DNA from: Pseudoalteromonas phenolica
Lineage (GTDB): Bacteria; Pseudomonadota; Gammaproteobacteria; Enterobacterales; Alteromonadaceae
Assembly: GCF_005876835.1 (NCBI RefSeq)
Contig: NZ_PPSW01000051.1
Location: 1 to 39,803 of the forward strand
DNA length: 39,803 nt
Reading direction: 5' to 3'
Positions 8,570 to 16,454 of this stretch are shown here, in pieces. Under the pieces are notes generated by a model that worked only from the letters and a program-made list of their open reading frames with translations, ran no database searches and had not been told where the DNA came from. Each line of letters opens with the position of its first letter. Position 1 is the stretch's first letter. Made by a program: the position numbers and the translations under genes.

Positions 8570-9178
8570 CTATCCAAGCGCTGCAATCCTCAGTTTTAAG
8601 CCCGCTAAAAATTCTTGCATCAACATGTCATCGTTATTTGGGCAAAAATGCGCAGGATTATCACTGGCAAACGCCAGTACCGCATCACTGTCGTCAAGTT
8701 GATACAGTGCCACAGAGCCTGTGCTTGGGGCTTTTTCCCAGACGCTATCTAACTGTTTTGGTGTACGGCCTAAGTATTGGGCCTTATCCTCAAGAGTGGT
8801 GTTTAGCGCTTGGGTTACTTGCTCGGGCTGAAAGAGTAGCTCTGTCGCCGAAATATTAGGTGTATTAGCAAACGCGGTTTGGATCACTTTAGAGATTTCA
8901 TTCAATGAGCTAGCTTGCCAAATTTGGCGCTGGCAATCGCTCAGAGTTTTGAATATCTGTTCATTGCTGTGTGCAATTTTAGCCATCCCGGAGAGCTGCT
9001 GTTTTAATGCTTGGTTTTGCTCTCTTAAGAAACGCAGCTGTTGTAGGGCTAAATTAGGTAAGCCTTGGCTTTTGCTGAACAATTCTAATTCGAGTAACAC
9101 ATAAGGGTGATGCTGAAAGAAGTCGGGGTTGCGTTTTAAGTAGTCGCAGACTTGTTGTTCTTGATCTGTTTGCTTCAT
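8570..9178 (-). CDS. DUF484 family protein
   Basis: The 202-aa protein belongs to the DUF484 family (PF04340), found between dapF and xerC in many gammaproteobacteria. Its function is not established. The N-terminus (YLKRNPDFFQHHPYVLLELELF) is the recognisable family start. It is followed by a coiled-coil-like stretch around residues 45-75 and a GAF-like C-terminal part. No catalytic motif or membrane segment is visible. GGAG eight bases before ATG supports the start. It lies 46 bases downstream of dapF and six bases upstream of xerC on the same transcript. Confidence 0.85.
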   Translation of the reverse strand: MKQTDQEQQVCDYLKRNPDFFQHHPYVLLELELFSKSQGLPNLALQQLRFLREQNQALKQQLSGMAKIAHSNEQIFKTLSDCQRQIWQASSLNEISKVIQTAFANTPNISATELLFQPEQVTQALNTTLEDKAQYLGRTPKQLDSVWEKAPSTGSVALYQLDDSDAVLAFASDNPAHFCPNNDDMLMQEFLAGLKLRIAALG

Positions 9179-9224
9179 GTTAATTACTCCGACTTTTTAT
9201 TTCGAGCGCTTAAAAGCTTATTCT

Positions 9225-10055
9225 TTACAGAGAAATTTGCCCATCGAATACATGCTCAGCTGGGCCTGTCATACGCACTGGGTTACCTTCGCCTTGCCAG
9301 CGTATTTGTAATGAACCGCCAGGTAAATCTACTCGCACTGTGCTGGCTAATTTCTTTTGCATTATACCCACAGCAACTGCAGCACACGCTCCGCTGCCAC
9401 ACGCGAGAGTTTCGGCAGCGCCGCGCTCCCAGACTCTCAGTTTAATGTGTTCAGGGTTGATGATCTGCATAAAACCCACATTGGCGCGCTCAGGAAAGCG
9501 TTCGTGGTTTTCAAGTAAAGGGCCTAAGGTCTCGACTTCAGCGGTATTCACGTCGTCGACTTCTAATACACAATGGGGGTTGCCCATAGACACTACGCCA
9601 CAAAAAACCGTACTTTCACCGGCGCGAAGAATATAAGTGAGCTCAGGCTTTTTTGCTTTAAATGGCACACTGCTGGGCGCGAAGTGCGGGTTGCCCATGT
9701 TTACGGTGACTTGGCCATCTTTTTCAGTATACAGGGTAATGTTGCCACCCTTAGTAGAGACAGCGACCTTATGTTTGTTGGTGAGACCCTTCATACGTAC
9801 AAAGCGGGCAAAACAACGAGCGCCATTGCCACATTGTTCCACTTCGGTGCCATCAGAATTAAAAATACGATAATGAAAATCGAGATCTGGCGAGTAAGGC
9901 GCTTCAACCATGAGTAGTTGATCAAAACCCACACCGAAATTGCGATCAGCGAGTTTCTTGATTTGGTCGCGTGATAAAAATACATTTTGAGTGACGTTAT
10001 CAACGACCATAAAGTCATTACCCAAACCGTGCATTTTAGAAAAATTTACAAACAT
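9225..10055 (-). CDS. dapF: Diaminopimelate epimerase
   Basis: DapF interconverts LL- and meso-diaminopimelate without cofactor, supplying the lysine and peptidoglycan precursor in the cytoplasm. The 276-aa protein starts with the conserved FSKMHGLGNDF. It carries both catalytic cysteines: Cys75 in EQCGNGARC and Cys219 in LACGSGACAA. The next enzyme in the pathway, LysA, is encoded just upstream on the same strand. The ribosome binding site is weak. A terminator-like hairpin separates it from lysA, so dapF may also have its own promoter in the 96-base gap. Confidence 0.97.
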   Translation of the reverse strand: MFVNFSKMHGLGNDFMVVDNVTQNVFLSRDQIKKLADRNFGVGFDQLLMVEAPYSPDLDFHYRIFNSDGTEVEQCGNGARCFARFVRMKGLTNKHKVAVSTKGGNITLYTEKDGQVTVNMGNPHFAPSSVPFKAKKPELTYILRAGESTVFCGVVSMGNPHCVLEVDDVNTAEVETLGPLLENHERFPERANVGFMQIINPEHIKLRVWERGAAETLACGSGACAAVAVGIMQKKLASTVRVDLPGGSLQIRWQGEGNPVRMTGPAEHVFDGQISL

Positions 10056-10107
10056 AATGTCTTAATGTAACTCCAAGCTGCTACTACTTTGCCATGGCAA
10101 TTATCAA

Positions 10108-10132
10108 AAGCCCAGTGATATCCACTGGGCTT
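10108..10132 (-). terminator. Hairpin after lysA, intrinsic terminator or attenuator
   Basis: AAGCCCAGTG (10108-10117) pairs perfectly with CACTGGGCTT (10123-10132), loop five bases. On the minus strand the stem is followed by a short T run (TTTTGATAATT). It lies between lysA and dapF in the same direction and could lower read-through into dapF. Confidence 0.7.
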
Positions 10133-10151
10133 GGTGCGGGAAGGCGCTTAA

Positions 10152-11405
10152 TTAAGGCAGTAATTGCTCGCCTTGCCAAAGCGAAGTGAGCGTCTCGCGC
10201 TGGCGAACCAAATGACTCTCGTCGCCATCTACCATGATTTCAGCCGCACGAGGGCGCGAGTTGTAGTTTGAGCTCATGGTAAAGCCATAGGCACCGGCAC
10301 TACGCTGTGCAAGTAAATCACCGGCTTGAATAGCTAGTGGTCTATCTTTACCTAAGAAATCACCGGTTTCACACACCGGACCCACCACATCATAATTTTG
10401 TGTTGGTGTGCCATCAGCGCGCGGCGCAACAGCAATGATGTTTTGCCATGCTTGATATAAAGACGGGCGTAGCATGTCGTTCATACCCGCATCAACAATC
10501 GCGAAGTATTTATCTTTAGTTGGCTTAATATATTCGACTTTGGTCACTAGAATACCGGCATTGGCGGCAATAGCACGCCCTGGCTCAAAGACGAGTTCTA
10601 GGTGAGGGTAGTTTACTAGCTTAGCTTTCACCTCTGCAGCATAGGCGCTCGGGTGAGGCGGCTTTTCACTGTCGTATGGCACGCCTAAACCACCACCAAT
10701 ATCTAAATGTTCAAGTTCGATACCTGCGGTTTTCAACTTATCAACTAAGGCTAAGACTTTGTCTAATGCGGCTAAGAATGGCGCGACTTCGGTCAACTGC
10801 GAGCCAATATGAAAATCAACACCGACCACTTCAATACCTGGTAGTGCATAGGCTTTTTGATAAATATCGAAGGCCTGATTGATGTCGATGCCAAACTTGT
10901 TTTCTTTTAAACCGGTAGAAATATAAGGATGGGTTTTCGCATCAATATCTGGATTCACACGAATAGACACGCGTGCAGTTTTATTTAGTTCACTGGCAAC
11001 ATGACTAATACGTTCAAGCTCGGCTTCAGATTCAACGTTAAAACATTTGATGTTTTGTACTAGAGCAAACGCAATTTCTTGTGCAGTTTTTGCAACACCA
11101 GAGAATACCACTTTGCTGGCATCACCGCCGGCTTGCAGAACCCGCGCAAGTTCGCCTTGCGAGACAATATCAAAGCCAGCACCTTGTTTGGCCAAGACAT
11201 TTAACACAGCCAGATTCGAGTTTGCTTTAACGGCATAGCAGACTAAATGCGGATGACCGTCAGCGGCATCAGTAAATGCATGATAGTGACGCTCTAGGGT
11301 TTTGCGAGAATAGACATAACAGGGGGTACCGTATTGCTCGGCGATATCTGCCACCGAAACCCCTTCAGCAAACAGCTGATTATTTTTGTATTCGAAAAAA
11401 TCCAT
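10152..11405 (-). CDS. lysA: Diaminopimelate decarboxylase
   Basis: LysA decarboxylates meso-diaminopimelate to lysine using pyridoxal phosphate. The 417-aa protein has the PLP lysine in CYAVKANSN (Lys60), the HIGSQ motif, the phosphate-binding GGGLGVPY, EPGR, and the active-site CETGDFLGKDR contributed across the dimer. The frame is open 38 codons further upstream, but that extension overlaps lptM and is low in conserved residues. The ATG at 11405 has AGAGGA upstream and starts one base after the lptM stop. E. coli has lysA elsewhere, and here it is inserted between lptM and dapF, joining the last two lysine enzymes in one operon. Confidence 0.97.
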   Translation of the reverse strand: MDFFEYKNNQLFAEGVSVADIAEQYGTPCYVYSRKTLERHYHAFTDAADGHPHLVCYAVKANSNLAVLNVLAKQGAGFDIVSQGELARVLQAGGDASKVVFSGVAKTAQEIAFALVQNIKCFNVESEAELERISHVASELNKTARVSIRVNPDIDAKTHPYISTGLKENKFGIDINQAFDIYQKAYALPGIEVVGVDFHIGSQLTEVAPFLAALDKVLALVDKLKTAGIELEHLDIGGGLGVPYDSEKPPHPSAYAAEVKAKLVNYPHLELVFEPGRAIAANAGILVTKVEYIKPTKDKYFAIVDAGMNDMLRPSLYQAWQNIIAVAPRADGTPTQNYDVVGPVCETGDFLGKDRPLAIQAGDLLAQRSAGAYGFTMSSNYNSRPRAAEIMVDGDESHLVRQRETLTSLWQGEQLLP

Positions 11406-11406
11406 C

Positions 11407-11589
11407 TTACTTTTCCTCTTGCTGTTGTTTCTGTTGGTCTTGCTTTGGTTGTTTACTCGCAGGTGTTTGGTTATCTTGTTGCTGTTGCTCTGGTAAATAG
11501 AGCACGCCACTTTGGCCACAACCAGTCAAGAATAAGCTGGTAAAGATGACCAAAAATAATAAGCTTGTGAATGAGGGGTTCGCTTTCAT
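11407..11589 (-). CDS. lptM: LPS translocon maturation lipoprotein LptM (YifL family)
   Basis: This small outer-membrane lipoprotein has 60 aa. A signal peptide ends in the lipobox LTGC (Cys24), followed by the family signature CGQSGVLYLPE, matching the CGxxGPLYxP of E. coli LptM (YifL). The remainder is a Gln/Lys-rich tail of low complexity. E. coli LptM helps assemble the LptD-LptE lipopolysaccharide translocon. The gene opens the minus-strand operon and diverges from cyaY exactly as in E. coli. No strong ribosome binding site is seen. The stop is one base from the lysA start. Confidence 0.88.
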   Translation of the reverse strand: MKANPSFTSLLFLVIFTSLFLTGCGQSGVLYLPEQQQQDNQTPASKQPKQDQQKQQQEEK

Positions 11590-11710
11590 TAGATTAATGA
11601 TGTCAGTGCCTTTATAATCGCAGAGTAACAGAATTCATAGAAAATGCAGCTATTGGGGCTGTGAAATTTCGTCATAACTTATACAACCGTGCTTATTGAA
11701 GGATGCCGTG

Positions 11711-12031
11711 ATGACCGATCATGAATACCACGAACTTGCCGACGCGTTAATGTTAACCATTGAAGAGCAAATTGATGACTGTGATGTTGATTTAGACTAT
11801 GAGTCTCAATCGGGCATTTTAGAGATCATCTTCCCTGATAAGAGTAAGATCATCATCAACAAACAAGCACCGCTTCATCAAGTATGGGTTGCAACTAAAT
11901 TCAATGGTCACCATTTTGAGCTACAAGGCGAGCAGTGGATCGACAACCGCTCGGGTGCAGAATTCTGGCAATTTATGAGCGAAGCGGCGACTAAGCAAGC
12001 TGGTGCACCTATTGAGTGGCAGCACGACTAA
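11711..12031 (+). CDS. cyaY: Iron-sulfur cluster assembly protein CyaY (frataxin homologue)
   Basis: CyaY binds iron and tunes IscS-dependent iron-sulfur cluster assembly in the cytoplasm. The 106-aa protein has the acidic first helix (EEQIDDCDVDLDYE) that binds iron and IscS, followed by the beta-sheet with the conserved QVWVATKFNGHHF and the motif WIDNRSGAEFW. The frame opens at a TTG at 11696, but that lies inside the GAAGGA ribosome binding site, so ATG at 11711 is the start. It is divergent from lptM and overlaps the next gene by one base (TAATG). Confidence 0.93.
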   Translation: MTDHEYHELADALMLTIEEQIDDCDVDLDYESQSGILEIIFPDKSKIIINKQAPLHQVWVATKFNGHHFELQGEQWIDNRSGAEFWQFMSEAATKQAGAPIEWQHD

Positions 12032-12684
12032 TGCTTGAATTTGTAGAATACCCAGCACAAAGCACGCATAAAGCGTCGATCATTTGGTTACATGGCCTTG
12101 GCGATTCAGGTAACGGCTTTCTACCGATAGCTCCAGAGCTTGGTTTACCTGCAGAACTTGGTGTACGGTTTATTTTTCCTCACGCGCCAGAGCAACCGGT
12201 CACCATAAATGGTGGCATGGTGATGCGCGCATGGTATGACATCAAGTCTTTTGATCTAGATAAAAGAGCTGATGAAACAGGTGTGAGAGACTCTTCCGCT
12301 CAAGTTGAAGTTTTAATTCAAGCTGAGTTAGACAAAGGTATACCTGCCGATAAAATCATATTGGCTGGTTTCTCTCAAGGTGGGGTGATAGCCTTGCATT
12401 TAGCACCGCGTCTTAAGCAAAAACTGGCTGGCGTGATGGCGTTATCGACTTACATGTGTGCGCCGCAAAAGCTGGCAGACGAAGCAGTGCAAGCCGAACT
12501 AGATATTTTCATGGCGCATGGCTCGCAAGATCCAGTTGTGCCTATGATGGCGGGCCGTCAAGCATTTGATACGCTCACCACACAAGGTTACTCGGTATCA
12601 TGGCAAGATTACCCAATGGCACATCAGGTATGTGCTGAAGAGCTAACCGCTATTCGCACTTGGTTGCTTGAAAAATTGGCTTAA
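12031..12684 (+). CDS. Phospholipase/carboxylesterase family serine esterase
   Basis: This is a cytoplasmic alpha/beta hydrolase of 217 aa (PF02230, related to acyl-protein thioesterases and bacterial carboxylesterases). It shows the oxyanion region WLHGLGDSG, the nucleophile elbow GFSQGG (Ser115), Asp167 in HGSQDPVVP and His198 in PMAHQV, which together form a complete triad. The natural substrate is unknown. ATG at 12031 overlaps the cyaY stop (TAATG), which suggests translational coupling. An in-frame GTG at 12016 inside cyaY would add five residues and is less likely. It is followed after 16 bases by the DUF2914 gene. Confidence 0.88.
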   Translation: MLEFVEYPAQSTHKASIIWLHGLGDSGNGFLPIAPELGLPAELGVRFIFPHAPEQPVTINGGMVMRAWYDIKSFDLDKRADETGVRDSSAQVEVLIQAELDKGIPADKIILAGFSQGGVIALHLAPRLKQKLAGVMALSTYMCAPQKLADEAVQAELDIFMAHGSQDPVVPMMAGRQAFDTLTTQGYSVSWQDYPMAHQVCAEELTAIRTWLLEKLA

Positions 12685-12700
12685 TTAAACGGAGCAAAAC

Positions 12701-13651
12701 ATGTCACAGAAGATTGTCATAAAAACCAGTGTGAGTAAGGCACCCGCCCAGCCGCAAGCTGTGCATTATCAGTGGCATTGGCGACGCATTTTTATGGCAG
12801 CAAGCATGTTAATGCTGACCGCTGTGGCTATCGTGTATGGCTTAATGAATTCAGTGAATGCCGATGAAGTGCAAAATATTGAAATGGTTGAGCCAAATAC
12901 AGTCGTTATTTCAGAACCAGAACTTGTTACAGATACAGCACAGCAAGAGTTAGATAACGAGGTTGTGGTTATCTCTGAGCCAGAAGAGGTGATCGCCGAA
13001 GAAGTCATTACTCCTGTGCAAACTGCTGCAGCAGAGCTTGAGCTTCAAGAGTCGGTGCAAAATGCCGCAGCTGTTGATAACCAAGCTGGTGTGGAAAAAG
13101 CCAGCGTAGCTTTAACTGAGCAAACAGACACAATGCAAACCCTTGATAGCGAGCCTGAGTTTGCTCAAGTGACTGATGAAATCAGCGTTGAGAAAGAAAC
13201 TGTTGAGACGGCAACTAATTCACCTGAGGCTGAACAAGATGCAGAAACGTCATCAACACAGTTTTCAGACAACGCGAAAGTGACTTCAGTGGCATTAGGT
13301 GCACAAATTGATGTGCAATTTATTAGCCGTGCTGTACTGACTACAGGCATCAGTGAGCGTGAGCCAGTTGATGTGTTAAAAGAGTCGATTGAGCAAACCG
13401 AGTTTCAAGAAAAACTATTTTTCTTCACAGAGGTGCGCAAGCTAAAAGGTCAAACTATTAGCCATTTATGGTTTCATCAAGATCAGTTAATGGCAGAAAT
13501 CCCATTGACGATCAGCGCAGACCGCTACCGTACTTATTCAAGCAAAAACATCATGCCAAGCCAGACAGGTCAATGGCGTGTTGAAGCCGTAACAGAGCAA
13601 GGCGAGTTACTGGCACAAAAAACATTTCGAATTATTCCATCGGCGCTTTAA
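12701..13651 (+). CDS. Membrane-anchored DUF2914 protein
   Basis: The function is unknown. The 316-aa protein has a short cytoplasmic start, one membrane helix (about residues 31-50) and a long acidic linker rich in Glu, Val and Thr (about 55-205). The linker includes two copies of VVISEPE. The C-terminal domain of about 105 residues (FISRAVLTTGISEREP to the end) has the features of DUF2914 (PF11141), including the FFFTEVRKLKGQTISHLWFH segment. The domain would sit in the periplasm. GGAG about six bases before ATG supports the start. It lies between the esterase and hemC genes with 16- and 21-base gaps, so it is probably co-transcribed with the heme genes. Confidence 0.8.
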   Translation: MSQKIVIKTSVSKAPAQPQAVHYQWHWRRIFMAASMLMLTAVAIVYGLMNSVNADEVQNIEMVEPNTVVISEPELVTDTAQQELDNEVVVISEPEEVIAEEVITPVQTAAAELELQESVQNAAAVDNQAGVEKASVALTEQTDTMQTLDSEPEFAQVTDEISVEKETVETATNSPEAEQDAETSSTQFSDNAKVTSVALGAQIDVQFISRAVLTTGISEREPVDVLKESIEQTEFQEKLFFFTEVRKLKGQTISHLWFHQDQLMAEIPLTISADRYRTYSSKNIMPSQTGQWRVEAVTEQGELLAQKTFRIIPSAL

Positions 13652-13672
13652 TCGCGTCCAACAGGCAAAAGC

Positions 13673-14611
13673 ATGACAGAACAAGCAAATATTTTACGTA
13701 TCGCAACCCGCAAAAGCGCACTGGCATTGTGGCAGGCAGAATTTGTGAAAGCCGAACTTGAGCGTTTTCACTCAGACCTTACCGTTGAGCTGGTGCCAAT
13801 GTCGACGCAGGGTGACATTATTCTAGATACGCCACTGGCAAAAATCGGTGGTAAAGGGTTATTCGTAAAAGAGCTTGAACAAGCCATGTTAGATGGCCGC
13901 GCCGATATCGCGGTCCACTCAATGAAAGATGTGCCGGTTGAATTCCCTGAAGGGTTAGAGCTTAACACTATTTGTGAGCGTGAAGATCCGCGCGATGCTT
14001 TTGTATCAAACAAATACAAAAGCTTAGATGAGCTGCCGCAAGGCGCAGTAGTCGGTACTTCGAGTCTACGCCGTCAGTGTCAAGTACGTGCATTACGCCC
14101 GGATTTAGACATTCGTGACTTACGCGGTAATGTAAATACCCGTTTAGCTAAGCTAGATAATGGCGATTACGATGCGATTATTTTGGCTGCTGCTGGACTA
14201 CTTCGTTTAGAAATGCCAGAGCGCATTGCTGACTTCATCGAGCCAGAAACATCATTACCAGCCAATGGCCAAGGTGCCGTGGGTATCGAGTGTCGCATTG
14301 ATGACGAACGAGTAAAAGCATTGCTTGCGCCTTTAGAGCACACTGAAACACGTATTCGTGTACTTGCAGAGCGTGCCATGAACCGTCGTTTAGAAGGCGG
14401 TTGTCAGGTGCCAATCGGTGCTTATGCACTAGTAAATGGTGAACAAGTTCATATTCGCGGTTTAGTGGGCGCAGTTGATGGCTCTGAGATTTTACGCGAT
14501 GAAGTGTCAGGTTCAGTTGAGAACGCTGAGCAGTTAGGTGTTCAGCTTGCTGAGCAGTTGTTAGCGCAAGGTGCTGACAAAATTTTAGCTGAAGTATATA
14601 GAGACGCGTAA
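13673..14611 (+). CDS. hemC: Hydroxymethylbilane synthase (porphobilinogen deaminase)
   Basis: HemC polymerises four porphobilinogen molecules into hydroxymethylbilane, on the path to uroporphyrinogen III. The 312-aa protein starts with the conserved ILRIATRKSALALWQA. It carries the catalytic aspartate Asp86 in VHSMKDVP, the arginine cluster SSLRRQCQV and the dipyrromethane cofactor cysteine Cys244 in LEGGCQVPIGA. AGG eight bases upstream supports the ATG. It is followed 16 bases later by the hemD/hemX fusion. Confidence 0.97.
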   Translation: MTEQANILRIATRKSALALWQAEFVKAELERFHSDLTVELVPMSTQGDIILDTPLAKIGGKGLFVKELEQAMLDGRADIAVHSMKDVPVEFPEGLELNTICEREDPRDAFVSNKYKSLDELPQGAVVGTSSLRRQCQVRALRPDLDIRDLRGNVNTRLAKLDNGDYDAIILAAAGLLRLEMPERIADFIEPETSLPANGQGAVGIECRIDDERVKALLAPLEHTETRIRVLAERAMNRRLEGGCQVPIGAYALVNGEQVHIRGLVGAVDGSEILRDEVSGSVENAEQLGVQLAEQLLAQGADKILAEVYRDA

Positions 14612-14627
14612 CAAGGTTAAATTTAAT

Positions 14628-16454
14628 ATGACAAAGATTGCAATCACACGGCCAAGCGGTAAAGGTGAGCAGCTTAAGGCACAACTCGAGCAGCATCAGA
14701 TTGCATATCTTCATACCCCAGTGTTATCGCTTACTTCGATAACACTGGACGCTCAGCAGCTTGCGCCACTCGATAATGCCGATGTCATTATTTTCATTTC
14801 ACAAGATGCCGTGCTGTCTCTTGCTGAGCAATATCCAACTTTACCAGCTCACGCCAAACTGTTTGCAGTAGGTGAGCAAACCGCACAGGCAATAGAAAAA
14901 CACTTTTCTCGCAAAGCAGACTTTCCAGAGCAACAAGATTCCGAAGGCTTATTGGCTTTAAATACCTTACAAGATTTAGACGCAAAACAATGCGTACTCG
15001 TTAAAGGCAAGGGCGGTCGCACGCTGATAGCCAAAACCTGTAAATCACGCGGTGCTATTCTAAATCAATGTGTTGTATATGAACGCGCAGCGTTAGAAGA
15101 AACTGCTGAGAGCTGGTTAGACCACTGGCGTGAGCAACAGATAACCGCTATAGTGCTGAGCAGTAATGCTGCGATTGATGCTGTTTTTAACACACAATCA
15201 GAACAACATTTAGACTGGTTAAAGCAACGAGATTTTTATCTTGTTAGTCAACGTAGCTGTGATTATTTACAACAAGAGTACCAAATTGCACAGACGCAGA
15301 TATACCTTGCCGACGGTGCCAGTGATGATGCAGTGTTCAGTTGCATTAAGTCGTCTCAAAAACAGCAGGTAAGCACTATGAGTGAAGAACAAAAACAACC
15401 AATCGCTGCGAGTGAAAAACCGAGCGTGCCAGAGACCAAACCGATGAAGCAAAAGATCAGTAAAGTGGGCGTATTAGCCTTGTTGATAGCAACGGCAACG
15501 GGTGTCATGACAACCGGTTTAATCGTTCATGGACAGCAGATCAGCGATAAAACCTACGCGGCGTTAGATGCTTTAAAAACCGAAAATAGCGCCTTAAAAA
15601 GCGAACTTAAACAGTCACAACAGAATTTAGCAGCATTGCAAAGTGAGCAATCGCGCGTGTCACAAGCAGTAAACCAGTCTTTGTCATCGCAAGCAGCGCA
15701 ATTACAAGAGAGCTTTGCAGCACAGTTAGACAGCAAGTTACGCCAAGCTGATCAACAGCTCAGTGGCGCAGCAATCAATGAAGCGGTTTACTTACATCGT
15801 TTAGCGGTATTTAAAGTGGCAGCAGAGCAAGATTACCAAGGCGGTGCAGCCGTATTAAAGCGTGTACACGATGTGTTGTTAGCACAGAGCAATAATACGG
15901 AAGTATTAAAAGCACTGGCAGATGACATTGCTTTACTCAACGCTCAGCCACAACCCGCAGTTGAAAGTATTTACTTAGAGCTACATGGCTTATTGAATCA
16001 GGTTGATGCGTTGCCAATAAAAAGTATTGAAAGACAAATTTCTGAAATGAAAACGACAGAAGTGAATGAAGCTCTTTCTTCAGATATCAGTGATTGGAAA
16101 AGTAATGTAGCGCGTTCATTTGATAAATTGGTTGATGAGCTATTCACAATCAAGCGCAGTGAAAATATTGATATCGATGTACTTTTAAACACTCAAGAAA
16201 CACAACTAATTACAGCTCAGTTAAGAGGTTATTTTTCTCAGGCGCAAACTGCGTTAATGGATAAACAGGCAAGTGTCTTTTTTACTGCGTTAACGCAAGC
16301 TCGAACGCATTTAGAGAAATACTTTAATGCCGAGTCGTCAGCAATAAAAGCAGCTAAAGCAAAGCTTGCTGAACTAGAGCAGCAGCCTCTTGTATTTAGC
16401 AGAAAGGTGGAGCTATCTTCTGAGCAAGCACTGAAGGAGTGGTTGAATGATTAG
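14628..16454 (+). CDS. hemDX: Fused uroporphyrinogen-III synthase and HemX-like membrane protein
   Basis: Residues 1 to about 245 form a HemD domain, which closes hydroxymethylbilane into uroporphyrinogen III. It has N-terminal ITRPSGKGEQL, a central VLVKGKGGRTLIAKTCKSRGA and ITAIVLSSNAAI. From about residue 251 the frame continues into HemX: a short charged segment, one membrane helix (about 279-302), a coiled coil (about 305-365) and a helical periplasmic domain to residue 608. In E. coli these are two adjacent genes. Here there is no stop between them. An internal in-frame ATG at 15378 (Met251) with AGGT seven bases upstream could make HemX separately. HemX function is not settled, and its C-terminal part was once mistaken for a methyltransferase. 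hemY overlaps the end by eight bases. Confidence 0.9.
   Translation: MTKIAITRPSGKGEQLKAQLEQHQIAYLHTPVLSLTSITLDAQQLAPLDNADVIIFISQDAVLSLAEQYPTLPAHAKLFAVGEQTAQAIEKHFSRKADFPEQQDSEGLLALNTLQDLDAKQCVLVKGKGGRTLIAKTCKSRGAILNQCVVYERAALEETAESWLDHWREQQITAIVLSSNAAIDAVFNTQSEQHLDWLKQRDFYLVSQRSCDYLQQEYQIAQTQIYLADGASDDAVFSCIKSSQKQQVSTMSEEQKQPIAASEKPSVPETKPMKQKISKVGVLALLIATATGVMTTGLIVHGQQISDKTYAALDALKTENSALKSELKQSQQNLAALQSEQSRVSQAVNQSLSSQAAQLQESFAAQLDSKLRQADQQLSGAAINEAVYLHRLAVFKVAAEQDYQGGAAVLKRVHDVLLAQSNNTEVLKALADDIALLNAQPQPAVESIYLELHGLLNQVDALPIKSIERQISEMKTTEVNEALSSDISDWKSNVARSFDKLVDELFTIKRSENIDIDVLLNTQETQLITAQLRGYFSQAQTALMDKQASVFFTALTQARTHLEKYFNAESSAIKAAKAKLAELEQQPLVFSRKVELSSEQALKEWLND

Noticed and set aside
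11406..11519. Longer LysA with a 38-residue N-terminal extension
   Set aside because: The extension overlaps lptM in another frame, is low-complexity, and the ATG at 11405 has a good ribosome binding site and the family start.
15378..16454. HemX part as uroporphyrin-III C-methyltransferase
   Set aside because: That name is a historical annotation error for HemX. No methyltransferase motif is visible, only a membrane helix, a coiled coil and a helical domain.
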